64,000 nt of DNA from Sphingobium indicum B90A (lineage in GTDB: Bacteria; Pseudomonadota; Alphaproteobacteria; Sphingomonadales; Sphingomonadaceae), in the NCBI RefSeq assembly GCF_000264945.2, contig NZ_CP013070.1, positions 496,001 to 560,000 of the forward strand, in the 5' to 3' direction. A model generated the notes under the pieces. The model saw nothing but the letters and a program-made list of their open reading frames with translations. It searched no databases and was not told the origin of the DNA. The translations under genes and the position numbers were made by a program. Within the stretch, counting starts at the first letter, position 1. Each line of letters starts with the position of its first letter. This document shows, piece after piece, positions 43,768 to 52,074 of the stretch.

Positions 43768-43789
43768 GCCGGGTGAAAGAGAGTGGTGA

Positions 43790-45739
43790 ATGAACGACGA
43801 GAAAGACCCGCAGGGCAACCCCTGGATCAAGAGCGCGATGATATGGGCCGGGGTGATCGTCGCCCTGTTGCTGTTCGTCTCGATGTTCGACAGCCGCACG
43901 GCGTCGAGCGCGGGGGCGGGCATCGCCTATTCCGAATTCCGCGCCAAGGTGCAGGAAGGCCAGGTCAAGGACGTCGCCATCGCCGCCGACCGGATTTCCG
44001 GCACGCTGACCAGCGGGCAGAAATTCAGCACCGTTCCGGTGAACGATCCGGGCCTGACCGGCCTGCTGGACGATTATAACGTCAAATATTCGGGCCAGGC
44101 GGAGGAGCAGCCGAGCTTCTGGATGATCCTGATCTACCAGTCGCTGCCGTTCCTGCTGATCCTGGGCATCGCCTTCTTCGTGCTGCGCCAGATGCAGAAG
44201 GGCGGCGGCGCGGGCGGGGCGATGGGCTTCGGCAAGTCGAAGGCCAAGCTGCTGACCGAAAAGCATGGCAAGGTGACGTTCGATGACGTCGCGGGCATCG
44301 ATGAAGCGCGGGAGGAATTGCAGGAAATCGTCGAGTTCCTGAAAGACCCCAGCAAATTCGCCCGCCTGGGCGGCAAGATCCCCAAGGGCGCGCTGCTGGT
44401 CGGTTCGCCCGGCACCGGCAAGACGCTGCTGGCCCGCGCCATCGCGGGCGAGGCGGGCGTGCCCTTCTTCACCATTTCGGGTTCGGATTTCGTCGAGATG
44501 TTCGTCGGCGTCGGCGCGAGCCGCGTGCGCGACATGTTCGAGCAGGCGAAGAAGAACGCGCCCTGCATCGTCTTTATCGACGAAATCGACGCGGTCGGTC
44601 GCCATCGCGGCGCGGGCCTGGGCAACGGCAATGACGAGCGCGAGCAGACGCTGAACCAGCTTCTGGTCGAGATGGACGGTTTCGAGGCGAATGAGGGCAT
44701 CATCATTGTCGCGGCGACCAACCGCCCCGACGTGCTGGACCCTGCGCTGCTGCGTCCCGGCCGCTTCGACCGTCAGGTCGTGGTGCCGCGCCCCGACATC
44801 GAAGGCCGCGAGAAGATCCTGGCCGTGCACATGAAGAAGGTGCCGCTGGCGCCGGACGTCAATCCGCGCACGATTGCGCGGGGCACGCCCGGTTTCTCCG
44901 GCGCCGACCTTGCGAACCTCGTCAACGAAGCGGCTTTGATGGCCGCTCGCCGGGGCAAGCGTCTGGTCGCCATGGACGAGTTCGAGGCCGCCAAGGACAA
45001 GGTCATGATGGGCAGCGAGCGCCGCTCCATGGTCATGACCGACGATGAAAAGAAGATGACCGCCTATCATGAGGCGGGCCATGCCATCGTCGCCGTCCAT
45101 GAACCGGCGTCCGACCCGATCCACAAGGCGACGATCATCCCGCGCGGCCGCGCTTTGGGCATGGTGATGCGCCTGCCGGAGCGGGACAGCTACAGCTATC
45201 ACCGCGACAAGATGCACGCGAACATGGCCGTCGCCATGGGCGGGCGCGTGGCGGAGGAGATCATCTTCGGTTACGACAAGGTGTCCAGCGGCGCGTCGGG
45301 CGACATCCAGTACGCCACCAAGCTGGCCCGCGACATGGTCACGCAATGGGGCATGTCCGACAAGCTGGGTCCGCTGCAATATGAGGAGCAGCAGGGCGAA
45401 ACCTTCCTCGGCTATTCGCAGAGCCAGCGCGTCCACATGTCGGACGAGACGGCGAAGCTGATCGACAAGGAAATTCGCGGGCTGGTCGAGCAGGGCTATG
45501 CGCGGGCGCAGGAAATATTGAAGGGTCATGAGGACCAGCTTCACCTGCTCGCCAACGCCATGCTGGAATATGAGACGCTGAGCGGCGAGGAGATCAAGAC
45601 GCTGCTCGACAAGGGCGAGATCACCCGCGACGACGGCACGACGATCAAGCCCTCCACGATCCCGGCGGTCGGATCCTCGATCCCGAAGACCCGGCGGCGC
45701 AAGGGGCCGTTCGGCGATCCGTCGCCTGCCGGCGCCTGA
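43790..45739 (+). CDS. ftsH: ATP-dependent zinc metalloprotease FtsH
   Basis: This 649-residue membrane protease degrades misfolded membrane proteins and regulators. Two membrane helices (about 14-33 and 113-132) flank a periplasmic domain; the AAA module has Walker A GSPGTGKT (205-212), the pore motif FVEMFVG and Walker B IVFIDEID, and the SRH arginines (RPGRFDRQ). The zinc site HEAGH is at 427-431. The basic tail ends near [10 protein letters not shown] good terminator follows. The ribosome site is GAGAGTGG. Confidence 0.98.
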   Translation: MNDEKDPQGNPWIKSAMIWAGVIVALLLFVSMFDSRTASSAGAGIAYSEFRAKVQEGQVKDVAIAADRISGTLTSGQKFSTVPVNDPGLTGLLDDYNVKYSGQAEEQPSFWMILIYQSLPFLLILGIAFFVLRQMQKGGGAGGAMGFGKSKAKLLTEKHGKVTFDDVAGIDEAREELQEIVEFLKDPSKFARLGGKIPKGALLVGSPGTGKTLLARAIAGEAGVPFFTISGSDFVEMFVGVGASRVRDMFEQAKKNAPCIVFIDEIDAVGRHRGAGLGNGNDEREQTLNQLLVEMDGFEANEGIIIVAATNRPDVLDPALLRPGRFDRQVVVPRPDIEGREKILAVHMKKVPLAPDVNPRTIARGTPGFSGADLANLVNEAALMAARRGKRLVAMDEFEAAKDKVMMGSERRSMVMTDDEKKMTAYHEAGHAIVAVHEPASDPIHKATIIPRGRALGMVMRLPERDSYSYHRDKMHANMAVAMGGRVAEEIIFGYDKVSSGASGDIQYATKLARDMVTQWGMSDKLGPLQYEEQQGETFLGYSQSQRVHMSDETAKLIDKEIRGLVEQGYARAQEILKGHEDQLHLLANAMLEYETLSGEEIKTLLDKGEITRDDGTTIKPSTIPAVGSSIPKTRRRKGPFGDPSPAGA

Positions 45740-45757
45740 CCGGCGTTATGGATTGGG

Positions 45758-45789
45758 AAAGGGCGCTGCCGGGAGGTGGCGCCCTTTTT
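45758..45789 (+). terminator. Rho-independent terminator after ftsH
   Basis: AAAGGGCGC (45758-45766) pairs with GCGCCCTTT (45779-45787) around 12 bases, and the stem runs into TTTTT. It begins 19 bases after the ftsH stop. Confidence 0.9.
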
Positions 45790-45829
45790 CATGGGTTGCC
45801 GGGCAGGGTGGCTTTTGGCCAGGCCAAGT

Positions 45830-45990
45830 CATTCCCCCTCCCGCAGGCGGGAGGGGTTAGGGGGCGGCGCGAGCGAAGCGAGCTTCCAGGTTAGCGGTTG
45901 CAAAACGACGCAGATGTCGCGCCAGCCCACCCCCTAGCCCCTTCAAACGAGTCACGTGCCGCGTTTGAACGCCTGCGGGAGGGGGAAATG
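45830..45990. repeat. Composite nested palindrome, family E, with an inserted hairpin
   Basis: The unit begins CATTCCCCCTCCCGCAGGC and ends with the near reverse complement GCCTGCGGGAGGGGGAAATG, the shape of a miniature inverted-repeat element. Its centre (TTAGCGGTTGCAAAACGACG, then CAGATGTCGCGCCAGCCCAC) matches 25710-25755. The right arm is broken by a 29-base insert (45942-45970) that is itself a hairpin, TTCAAACG...CGTTTGAA. No ORF. This explains the 284-base gap between ftsH and the M20 gene. Confidence 0.75.
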
Positions 45991-46023
45991 AGGGGCTTCC
46001 CATCCCGATCCCACTTCTCCGCC

Positions 46024-47376
46024 TCAATCCCGTTTCAATATGTGCATCGCCAGCACCGTCATGGCTTCGCTGGCGGTGGCGATGACCTTGTCGGCCTCCG
46101 GCGCCCAGAAGGGGCTGTGCAGCGAGGGCAGGCTGATCTCGCCCGCCGCGGCCTTCGCCATCCGGTCCGCCGGCACGCCGCCGACCCAGAAGATGAAGCT
46201 CTCGATGCTCTTGTCGGCGCGGTAATAGCGGCCGAAATCCTCCCCGGCCATGGAGGGTCTGGTTTCGCTGACCGTGCCTTCGGGGAAATGGCTTTTCAGC
46301 ACCTCCGCCATCCGGTTGGCGAAGGCGGGCGGATTGTAGGTGGAAGGCGTGAATTCGTCCTTGACCGAGAGCAGCGGCATCCTGTCGTCCGGCACGCCCG
46401 CGGCAATGGCCTCGCCCCGGGCGATGCGTTCTATGCCGCGGATCAGCCTTTCCCGCGTTTCGTCGGAATAGCTGCGCACGGTAAGCAGCATCTTCGCGTC
46501 GTCGGGAATGACATTATGCTTGGCGCCGCCGGCGAAACTGCCGACTGTGACCACGGCCGGATCGAACGGATCCTGTTCCCGGCTGACCAGCGTTTGCAGC
46601 GCGGTCACGATCCGCGCGCCCAGCACGATCGGGTCGCGGGTCGTCTGCGGATAGGCGCCATGGCCGCCCGCGCCGCGCACCAGCAGGTCGACGCTGTCCA
46701 CATTGGCGAGCGCGAAACCCGGCGTATAGCCGATTTTCCCCGCCTCCAGATTGGCGGCGTCGTGGAAGGCGATGGCATGGGTCGGGCGCGGGAAGCGGGT
46801 GTAGAGTCCATCCTCCAGCATCAGCCGGGCGCCGCGTCCCACTTCTTCGGCGGGCTGGAGGATCATCACCAGCGTGCCCTTCCAATCCTCCTTCATCGAT
46901 GACAGGAGCCGCGCCGTTTCGATGAAGGCGGTCATGTGCGTGTCATGTCCGCAGGCATGCATCACGCCGGTTTCGGCGCCGTCGGCGGTCTTCGCCTTCA
47001 CCCTGGAGGCGAATTCCAGGCCGGTCTGCTCGGTCACGGGCAGCCCGTCCATGTCGGCGCGGATCAGCAGCACCGGGCCGGACCCGTTCTTCAGCACCGC
47101 GACCACGCCCGTTCCGCCGACCTTTTCGGTGACGGCGAACTTCATCGCCTTCAACCGCCGGGCGAGCTTGGCGGCGGTGGCGCTTTCCTGTTCCGACAGT
47201 TCGGGATTGGCGTGCAGGTCGCGATAGAGCGTCATCAGCCCGTCCATGTCCTTCGCGATGGTCGCCGCGATGGCACTGGATGGCGTCGCCCCTTGGGCGG
47301 ACGCGCCGGGGGGCTGGGCATGGGCAATGGAGATAAGGCTGGCGGCGGCCATGACGGCCGTCAACGCATAACGCAT
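46024..47376 (-). CDS. Exported M20-family amidohydrolase / carboxypeptidase
   Basis: This 450-residue zinc hydrolase has a signal peptide (cleavage near AHAQ, residue 20), the first metal motif with Asp109 in RADMDGLPV, Cys142 and His144 in HACGHDTHMTAF, QPAEEVGRG with Glu177 and Glu178, and a C-terminal ligand in LHSPFWAPEAD. It fits IAA-amino acid or N-acyl-amino acid amidohydrolases (M20D). Export to the periplasm is unusual compared with cytoplasmic hydrolases but common in sphingomonads. GGGAG lies 8 bases upstream of the ATG. Substrate not readable. Confidence 0.92.
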   Translation of the reverse strand: MRYALTAVMAAASLISIAHAQPPGASAQGATPSSAIAATIAKDMDGLMTLYRDLHANPELSEQESATAAKLARRLKAMKFAVTEKVGGTGVVAVLKNGSGPVLLIRADMDGLPVTEQTGLEFASRVKAKTADGAETGVMHACGHDTHMTAFIETARLLSSMKEDWKGTLVMILQPAEEVGRGARLMLEDGLYTRFPRPTHAIAFHDAANLEAGKIGYTPGFALANVDSVDLLVRGAGGHGAYPQTTRDPIVLGARIVTALQTLVSREQDPFDPAVVTVGSFAGGAKHNVIPDDAKMLLTVRSYSDETRERLIRGIERIARGEAIAAGVPDDRMPLLSVKDEFTPSTYNPPAFANRMAEVLKSHFPEGTVSETRPSMAGEDFGRYYRADKSIESFIFWVGGVPADRMAKAAAGEISLPSLHSPFWAPEADKVIATASEAMTVLAMHILKRD

Positions 47377-47468
47377 CGATGGGTCTCCCTGATGGAGGGG
47401 GGACCATAAGCGGATTCAACCCGGCTTTTAAGGGGCCTTCGGCATGCCCTGCCCCCTTTGGGCATGAC

Positions 47469-47500
47469 AGGAGCGCCCGCCATTGCCGACGGGCGCTCCT
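47469..47500. terminator. Hairpin between the beta-barrel and M20 genes
   Basis: AGGAGCGCCCG (47469-47479) pairs with CGGGCGCTCCT (47490-47500). It lies just past the stop of the beta-barrel gene on the minus strand. It lacks a T run, so termination is only probable. Confidence 0.5.
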
Positions 47501-47519
47501 GCCGATGCCATGGGAGGCG

Positions 47520-48074
47520 TCAGAAGTGGAAGATCACGCCGGCCGTGGGCCGGAAGCTGTCGAAATCATAGGTTTCGGTCTGGAAGCGCAGGCGGATGCC
47601 GCTATTTCCGGTGATGCCGCCCAGGCCGATGTCCTTGGGGCCGACTTCCACGCCCAGGCCGTACATCCAGTCCTTGCGGTCCGGCCAGCCGCCCTTGCCG
47701 TTCACCCACTGATAGCCGGCCGACGCGAAGATCATGCCGCTTTCCCCGGCCCGCGCGCCGAAGCGTCCCTTCACGCCATATTCCCAGTCGATGTCGCTGA
47801 AACCCTTGGTCGCATTGCCCTCGACGCCGACGAAGACGGGGCCGAGCGGCACGTTGACGCCCGCGACGCCGCTGATGATCGCGCCGTTCATGATCGTCTC
47901 GCCCGGAACGCTGCCGAATTCGGTGCGCCGGTCGAAGCTGTGATAGCCGCCCAATATGCCGACATAGGGTTCGACGCCGAAGGCCTGGGTGCCGTCGGGA
48001 GCGGCTTCCTCCTGCGCCGACGCGACCGAGGGCAGGGCCGCAACCAGTGCGGCCGCAACGAGATATTTCTTCAT
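47520..48074 (-). CDS. Small outer-membrane beta-barrel (opacity-like) protein
   Basis: This 184-residue protein has a signal peptide (cleavage near SASA-Q, residue 20) and an 8-strand-type beta-barrel with alternating residues, e.g. VEPYVGILGGYHSFDRRTEF, GPVFVGVEGNATKGF, and a terminal aromatic FHF. It resembles OmpA/opacity-like porins of sphingomonads. Function unknown; such proteins often help adhesion or envelope stability. A 160-base gap separates it from bdhA. The ribosome site AAAAGGGA is weak. Confidence 0.82.
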   Translation of the reverse strand: MKKYLVAAALVAALPSVASAQEEAAPDGTQAFGVEPYVGILGGYHSFDRRTEFGSVPGETIMNGAIISGVAGVNVPLGPVFVGVEGNATKGFSDIDWEYGVKGRFGARAGESGMIFASAGYQWVNGKGGWPDRKDWMYGLGVEVGPKDIGLGGITGNSGIRLRFQTETYDFDSFRPTAGVIFHF

Positions 48075-48234
48075 GAGGAGTCCCTTTTCCAATTTCGCCG
48101 CTTGGCGTGTCGGAGGGGATAACCTGCGCCGACCGCATCGGGTTTCCTCAATGAATACAAATCCTTCCAGCTGTTCCCAATATGACACGATCCATGTTAG
48201 GAAACAGCCGCCATTGGCGGTCGGACACCCATGG

Positions 48235-49041
48235 CTATTGCGCGGTCCAGCCGCCGTCGATGCTCATATTGGCGCCGGTGATGTTGGCGGCGGCATCGCT
48301 GCACAGATAGAGCGCCATGGACGCCACCTGCTCGACCGTCACGAACTGCTTGGTCGGCTGCCCGGCGAGCAGCACGTCGTTCATCACCTGCTCCCGCGTC
48401 ATGCCGCGCGCCTTCATCGTGTCGGGAATCTGGTTTTCCACCAGCGGCGTCCAGACATAGCCCGGCGAGATGCAGTTCGCCGTGATGCCGAAGGTCGCCA
48501 GTTCCAGCGCCAGAGTCTTGGTGAAGCCCGCCAGCCCGTGCTTGGCCGTCACATAGGCGCTCTTATAGGGGGAGGCGGTCAGCGAATGCGCCGATGCCGT
48601 CTGGATGATGCGCCCCCATTTCTTCCGCTTCATATAGGGAATGGCGAGGCGGGAGGTGTGGAAGGCGCTGTTGAGGTTGAGCGCGATGATGAGGTTCCAT
48701 TTGTCGACCGGAAACTCCTCGACCGGGGCGACATGCTGCATCCCGGCATTGTTGATGAGGATGTCGACGCCGCCGAAGGCGTCGGCCGCCTCCTGCATCA
48801 TCGCCTCGATCTGGTCGGTCCTGGTCAGGTCGTGCCCGCTGTAGAGCGCCTTGGCCCCGCTCAGCGCCTCCAGCCCGGCGCGCTCCTTCTCGATCGCGTC
48901 CGCATCGCCGAAGCCGTTGATGACGACATTCGCGCCTTCTCCGGCCAGCGCCTTGGCATAGGCGAGGCCGATTCCGGAGGTCGATCCGGTGATGAGGGCG
49001 GTCTTTCCAGCGAAGTTCTGGCCGGACAGGGACTTGCTCAT
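48235..49041 (-). CDS. 3-hydroxybutyrate dehydrogenase (SDR)
   Basis: This 268-residue SDR oxidises 3-hydroxybutyrate to acetoacetate, the last step of polyhydroxybutyrate (PHB) use. TGSTSGIG (18-25) binds NAD, NNAG is at 97-100, and Ser150, Tyr163 and Lys167 form the catalytic set. The residues ASAHSLTASPYKSAY and the terminal SIDGGWTAQ match bacterial 3-hydroxybutyrate dehydrogenases. Its ATG overlaps the stop of the upstream patatin gene by 4 bases, so they form one operon. Confidence 0.92.
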   Translation of the reverse strand: MSKSLSGQNFAGKTALITGSTSGIGLAYAKALAGEGANVVINGFGDADAIEKERAGLEALSGAKALYSGHDLTRTDQIEAMMQEAADAFGGVDILINNAGMQHVAPVEEFPVDKWNLIIALNLNSAFHTSRLAIPYMKRKKWGRIIQTASAHSLTASPYKSAYVTAKHGLAGFTKTLALELATFGITANCISPGYVWTPLVENQIPDTMKARGMTREQVMNDVLLAGQPTKQFVTVEQVASMALYLCSDAAANITGANMSIDGGWTAQ

Positions 49042-50216
49042 GCCTGCTTCTCCTTGAGATGGTCGGGCGCGTCGAGGTCGAAGGTGGAGCTTTTCCCGTT
49101 GACGATGTTGCGGGCGATGAGGTCGCCCTGGTGCATCACTTCCTCCACCGCGTCGCGGCCCTGCGACCAGTGATCCAGCATGGTTGAGCGGGAAAATTCG
49201 AAGTCCCGCGCCCCGCTTTCCCAGGCGCGGCTGCGATAGATGAGGTGGACGATGTTGACCGACCCGACGTCCAGCAACTGGCGCAGCCGCTGCGCGTCGG
49301 CGTCCTCCTGCAATTCGGGCGGCAGCTTGTCCAGCAGGGCGCGGATCGCCTTGTGCTCCTTGCGCAGCCGCAGATACTGGTCGGTCACCTGGCGGGTGCG
49401 GCTGGAATATTGAATGTCCTTGGTCCGGGAATAGACGTCGGTCATCTGCCGGGGCATCGGCCCTTCGGCGGGGAACAGGTCGACCTGGAACACCAGCATG
49501 TCGGCGCTCTGATGGTCCAGCACATGGGCGAGCGGCGTGTTGGACACGATGCCGCCGTCCCAATACCAGCGCCCGTCGATCTCGATCGGCGGCAGGCCGG
49601 GGGGCAGGGCGCCCGACGCCATGATGTGGCGCGCGTCGATCCGGGTGTTGCCGCCCCGGCCGCGCGTGTCCCAATAGGCGAAATTGCCGCTTTCCACGTC
49701 CACCGCGCCCACCGACAGGCGCACCGGCCCGTCGTTCAGCAGATCCCAGTCGACGCAGGCGTCCAGCGTGTCCTTGAGCGGCGCACTGTCGTAGAAGCTG
49801 ATCGCGCCCGGCGTCCCTTCCGGCATCAGCGTCGCGGGCCACAGGCGCGGGCGGAACATGCCTGGCACGCCGAAGGTGGCGACCGAACCCGCCGCCATCA
49901 GATGGGCGGCCTCCCGGATATGGTCGATTTCCGGCAGCACGACATTGGGCATGCCGCCCGACACGGTCAGCCAGAATTTCTTGAGCCGGGCGAGGCGCTT
50001 GTGCGGCGGATTGCCGGCGATGATGGCGGCGTTGACCGCGCCGATGGAGATGCCCGCGACCCAACTGACGTCGATTCCCAGCTCGTCCAGCCGTTGATAG
50101 ACCCCCGCCTGGAAGGAGCCGAGCGCTCCGCCGCCCTGCAGCAACAGGGCGACTTCGCGGGGGAGGGGCAGCGGCATGTTGGCGCGGCGGCGCGGCTGGG
50201 ATTCGGTATCGGCCAT
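49038..50216 (-). CDS. Patatin-like phospholipase with DUF3734
   Basis: This 392-residue serine lipase-like protein has GGGALG (28-33), the nucleophile Ser57 in GISIGAVN and the catalytic Asp220 in WYWDGGIVSNTP, followed by a DUF3734 C-terminus (RTRQVTDQYLRLRKEHKAIR, then SRAWESGARDFEFSRSTM). Such genes pair with 3-hydroxybutyrate dehydrogenase in many sphingomonads and rhizobia, hence a suspected role in PHB granule turnover. Start uncertain: ATG 50216 or 50249. No signal peptide. Confidence 0.88.
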   Translation of the reverse strand: MADTESQPRRRANMPLPLPREVALLLQGGGALGSFQAGVYQRLDELGIDVSWVAGISIGAVNAAIIAGNPPHKRLARLKKFWLTVSGGMPNVVLPEIDHIREAAHLMAAGSVATFGVPGMFRPRLWPATLMPEGTPGAISFYDSAPLKDTLDACVDWDLLNDGPVRLSVGAVDVESGNFAYWDTRGRGGNTRIDARHIMASGALPPGLPPIEIDGRWYWDGGIVSNTPLAHVLDHQSADMLVFQVDLFPAEGPMPRQMTDVYSRTKDIQYSSRTRQVTDQYLRLRKEHKAIRALLDKLPPELQEDADAQRLRQLLDVGSVNIVHLIYRSRAWESGARDFEFSRSTMLDHWSQGRDAVEEVMHQGDLIARNIVNGKSSTFDLDAPDHLKEKQA

Positions 50217-50373
50217 GTCGCACCGCAATATAGAATAGTCTTGTCGCATTCCAACTGAATGTCTCGTTACAATCTCGTCATGCGACAGCGCGCCCGCCGC
50301 AACCCGCAGGGCATCGGGACGTTTCCACCGGCGGCGGAATGGAATAGGCAGGGCGGGGAAAGAGAGGGACGAG

Positions 50374-51242
50374 ATGCGGCTCGACGACGAACGGGAAAGC
50401 GCCAATTTCGAGATTCAGGACGGTCGCGGGGGGCCGGGCGGGGGGCTGGGCGGGGGGCTGGGTCTGTTGCTGCCGCTGATCGGCAGCCGGTTCGGCTGCG
50501 GCGGCATCGTGGTGGTGCTGATCATTCTTGTCGTCATGGGCGTCAATCCCCTGAGCCTGATGGGCGGCGGCGGCCAGATGCCGCAGGGCGGGCAAGTCAG
50601 TCGCGACGCTTCCCGGCTGAGCGACGTGCAGCACTGGTCCCTGAAGGTGCTGGGATCGACCGAGCGCGTCTGGGGGCCGCTGTTCCAGCAGGCCGGCCGG
50701 CAATATCAGCCGACGGTCCTGTCCTTCTATTCCCAAAGCGGCGTGTCGGGATACGGCGCGGCGCAGAGCGCCATGGGGCCATTTTACTGCCCCAATGACG
50801 GGAAAGTCTATCTCGACACCGACTTCTTCAACGAACTGCGCCAGCGCTTCGGCGCGCCCGGCGATTTCGCCCAGGCCTATGTGATCGCGCATGAGGTCGG
50901 CCATCATGTGCAGGATCTGGAGGGGACGTTGGGCAGGTGAACCAGCGCCAGCGCGCCGTCAGCGAGGAACAGGGCAATGCGTTGCAGGTGCGGGTCGAAT
51001 TGCAGGCGGACTGCTATGCGGGCGTCTGGGCCAAGCGCACCGGCCTGATGGAGCCGGGCGATCTGGAGGAGGGGATGAAGGCGGCGCAAGCCATAGGCGA
51101 CGACACGCTGCAAAAGGCGGCCGGTCGCCGTCCCGTGCCGGAGAGCTTCACCCATGGCACCAGCGAGCAGCGAATGACCTGGCTGCGCAAGGGGCTGGAC
51201 AGCGGCGACCCCGCGCAGTGCGATACGTTCAAGGGAATGTGA
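50374..51242 (+). pseudogene. Neutral zinc metallopeptidase (YpfJ-like), frameshifted
   Basis: Two adjacent frames encode one protein. The first (50374-50940, 188 residues) has a Gly-rich N-terminus, a membrane helix (43-56) and the zinc motif HEVGHH (173-178), then stops at TGA. The second (50937-51242) restarts in another frame with QRQRAVSEEQGNALQVRVELQADCYAGVWAKR, which carries the family's second half and a further zinc-ligand region. Family members read LGQVNQRQ across the join; adding one base near 50934 gives 289 residues without stops. So a single C is missing, by mutation or assembly error. The membrane-anchored metallopeptidase would otherwise act in the periplasm. No slippery heptamer supports programmed frameshifting. 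Confidence 0.85.
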
Positions 51243-51250
51243 GGCCGGCC

Positions 51251-51568
51251 TTATCGGGGCGTCTCGTCCGACGGCTGCGCGTCCTCGACCGGCGTCACGT
51301 TCGATGCCGGCGCGGCGGGCAGCCCGGCGCCTGGAGCGAGGAAGGGCTTTCCCGCCTCCGGCATGGGCTGGCCGAAGTCGGCGGCGCCCGACATTGGGGC
51401 CGGCGGCGGGGAGGGCATGGCCTCGGCGGGCATCACCACAGGCGCTGGAGCCGGGGCGACCGCGGCCGTCGGCACGGCATGACTGGCGCGGGGCGCGAAG
51501 CTCTGCACCGTCAATACGATGACCGGAGCGGCGATCAGGGTCACGGCGGCGAAGGCCTTGTAGATCAT
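51251..51568 (-). CDS. Pro/Ala-rich hypothetical membrane-anchored protein
   Basis: I do not recognise this 105-residue protein. A hydrophobic helix (residues ~5-24) is followed by low-complexity sequence rich in Pro, Ala and Val, with VAPAPAPVV and PSPPPAP. It is likely a single-pass protein with a disordered periplasmic tail. It ends 8 bases from the 3' end of the frameshifted peptidase gene, on the opposite strand. The coding potential rests on a long ORF with normal codon use in a GC-rich genome, so the call is tentative. Confidence 0.6.
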   Translation of the reverse strand: MIYKAFAAVTLIAAPVIVLTVQSFAPRASHAVPTAAVAPAPAPVVMPAEAMPSPPPAPMSGAADFGQPMPEAGKPFLAPGAGLPAAPASNVTPVEDAQPSDETPR

Positions 51569-51786
51569 GGGGCGCGTCCATTCATGATCGCGCCATCATA
51601 GGTGCGGATGGTAAATAAATGCTGTCGGCGGCTGTGGAATAGCGGACGGTCAGATTACGGGGTCTCCCCACGGCGCGCCTTGCTCCTGGGGAGGCGCTCG
51701 AACGAGACAGGTGGCTCATGAGAGCCTGGGCGGAGGGGGCGCATTCGAAAATGCCGGGAAGTGGCCAGTGGCGGTCATTAGTTTCC

Positions 51787-51878
51787 CGTCACCCCGGACT
51801 TGATCCGGGGTCCCGCTGCCTTGGGCTGGGCGCGGACTCAGAAAGAAAGCGGGACCCCGGGTCGAGCCCGGGGTGACG
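51787..51878. repeat. Palindromic intergenic repeat, family C
   Basis: CGTCACCCCGGACTTGATCC plus GGGGTCCCGC pairs with GCGGGACCCCGGGTCGAGCC plus CGGGGTGACG around a 32-base loop. A half copy is at 25566-25589. It lies within 51569-52074, a gap of about 500 bases. The left part of that gap holds a family E-like remnant (51689-51741); I see no gene in the rest, 51879-52030. Confidence 0.8.
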
Positions 51879-52074
51879 AAAGGGGGAATGGCGGGAATTC
51901 ACCCAAATCGGTCAGTCTCCGGTACCTGTCCACGTCGCCTAACACCTTTGCCCCTTGCACCTGTCCCGATGCGCCGGTGCGCTCGCCGCTACGGGCTTTA
52001 TCACCAATGCCTGCCCGCCAAGTCCCTAAAACAGGGAGGAAAAGAGCATCGCCGCCAGCATATCCTGTTCCGCT

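Noticed and set aside
50925..50945. Programmed -1 frameshift in the zinc metallopeptidase
   Set aside because: No slippery heptamer of the X XXY YYZ type lies at the join, and a single missing C explains the break fully.
16552..51878. Palindromic repeats considered as a CRISPR array
   Set aside because: Copies are single, far apart and of different families. There is no regular spacing, and no cas gene is present.
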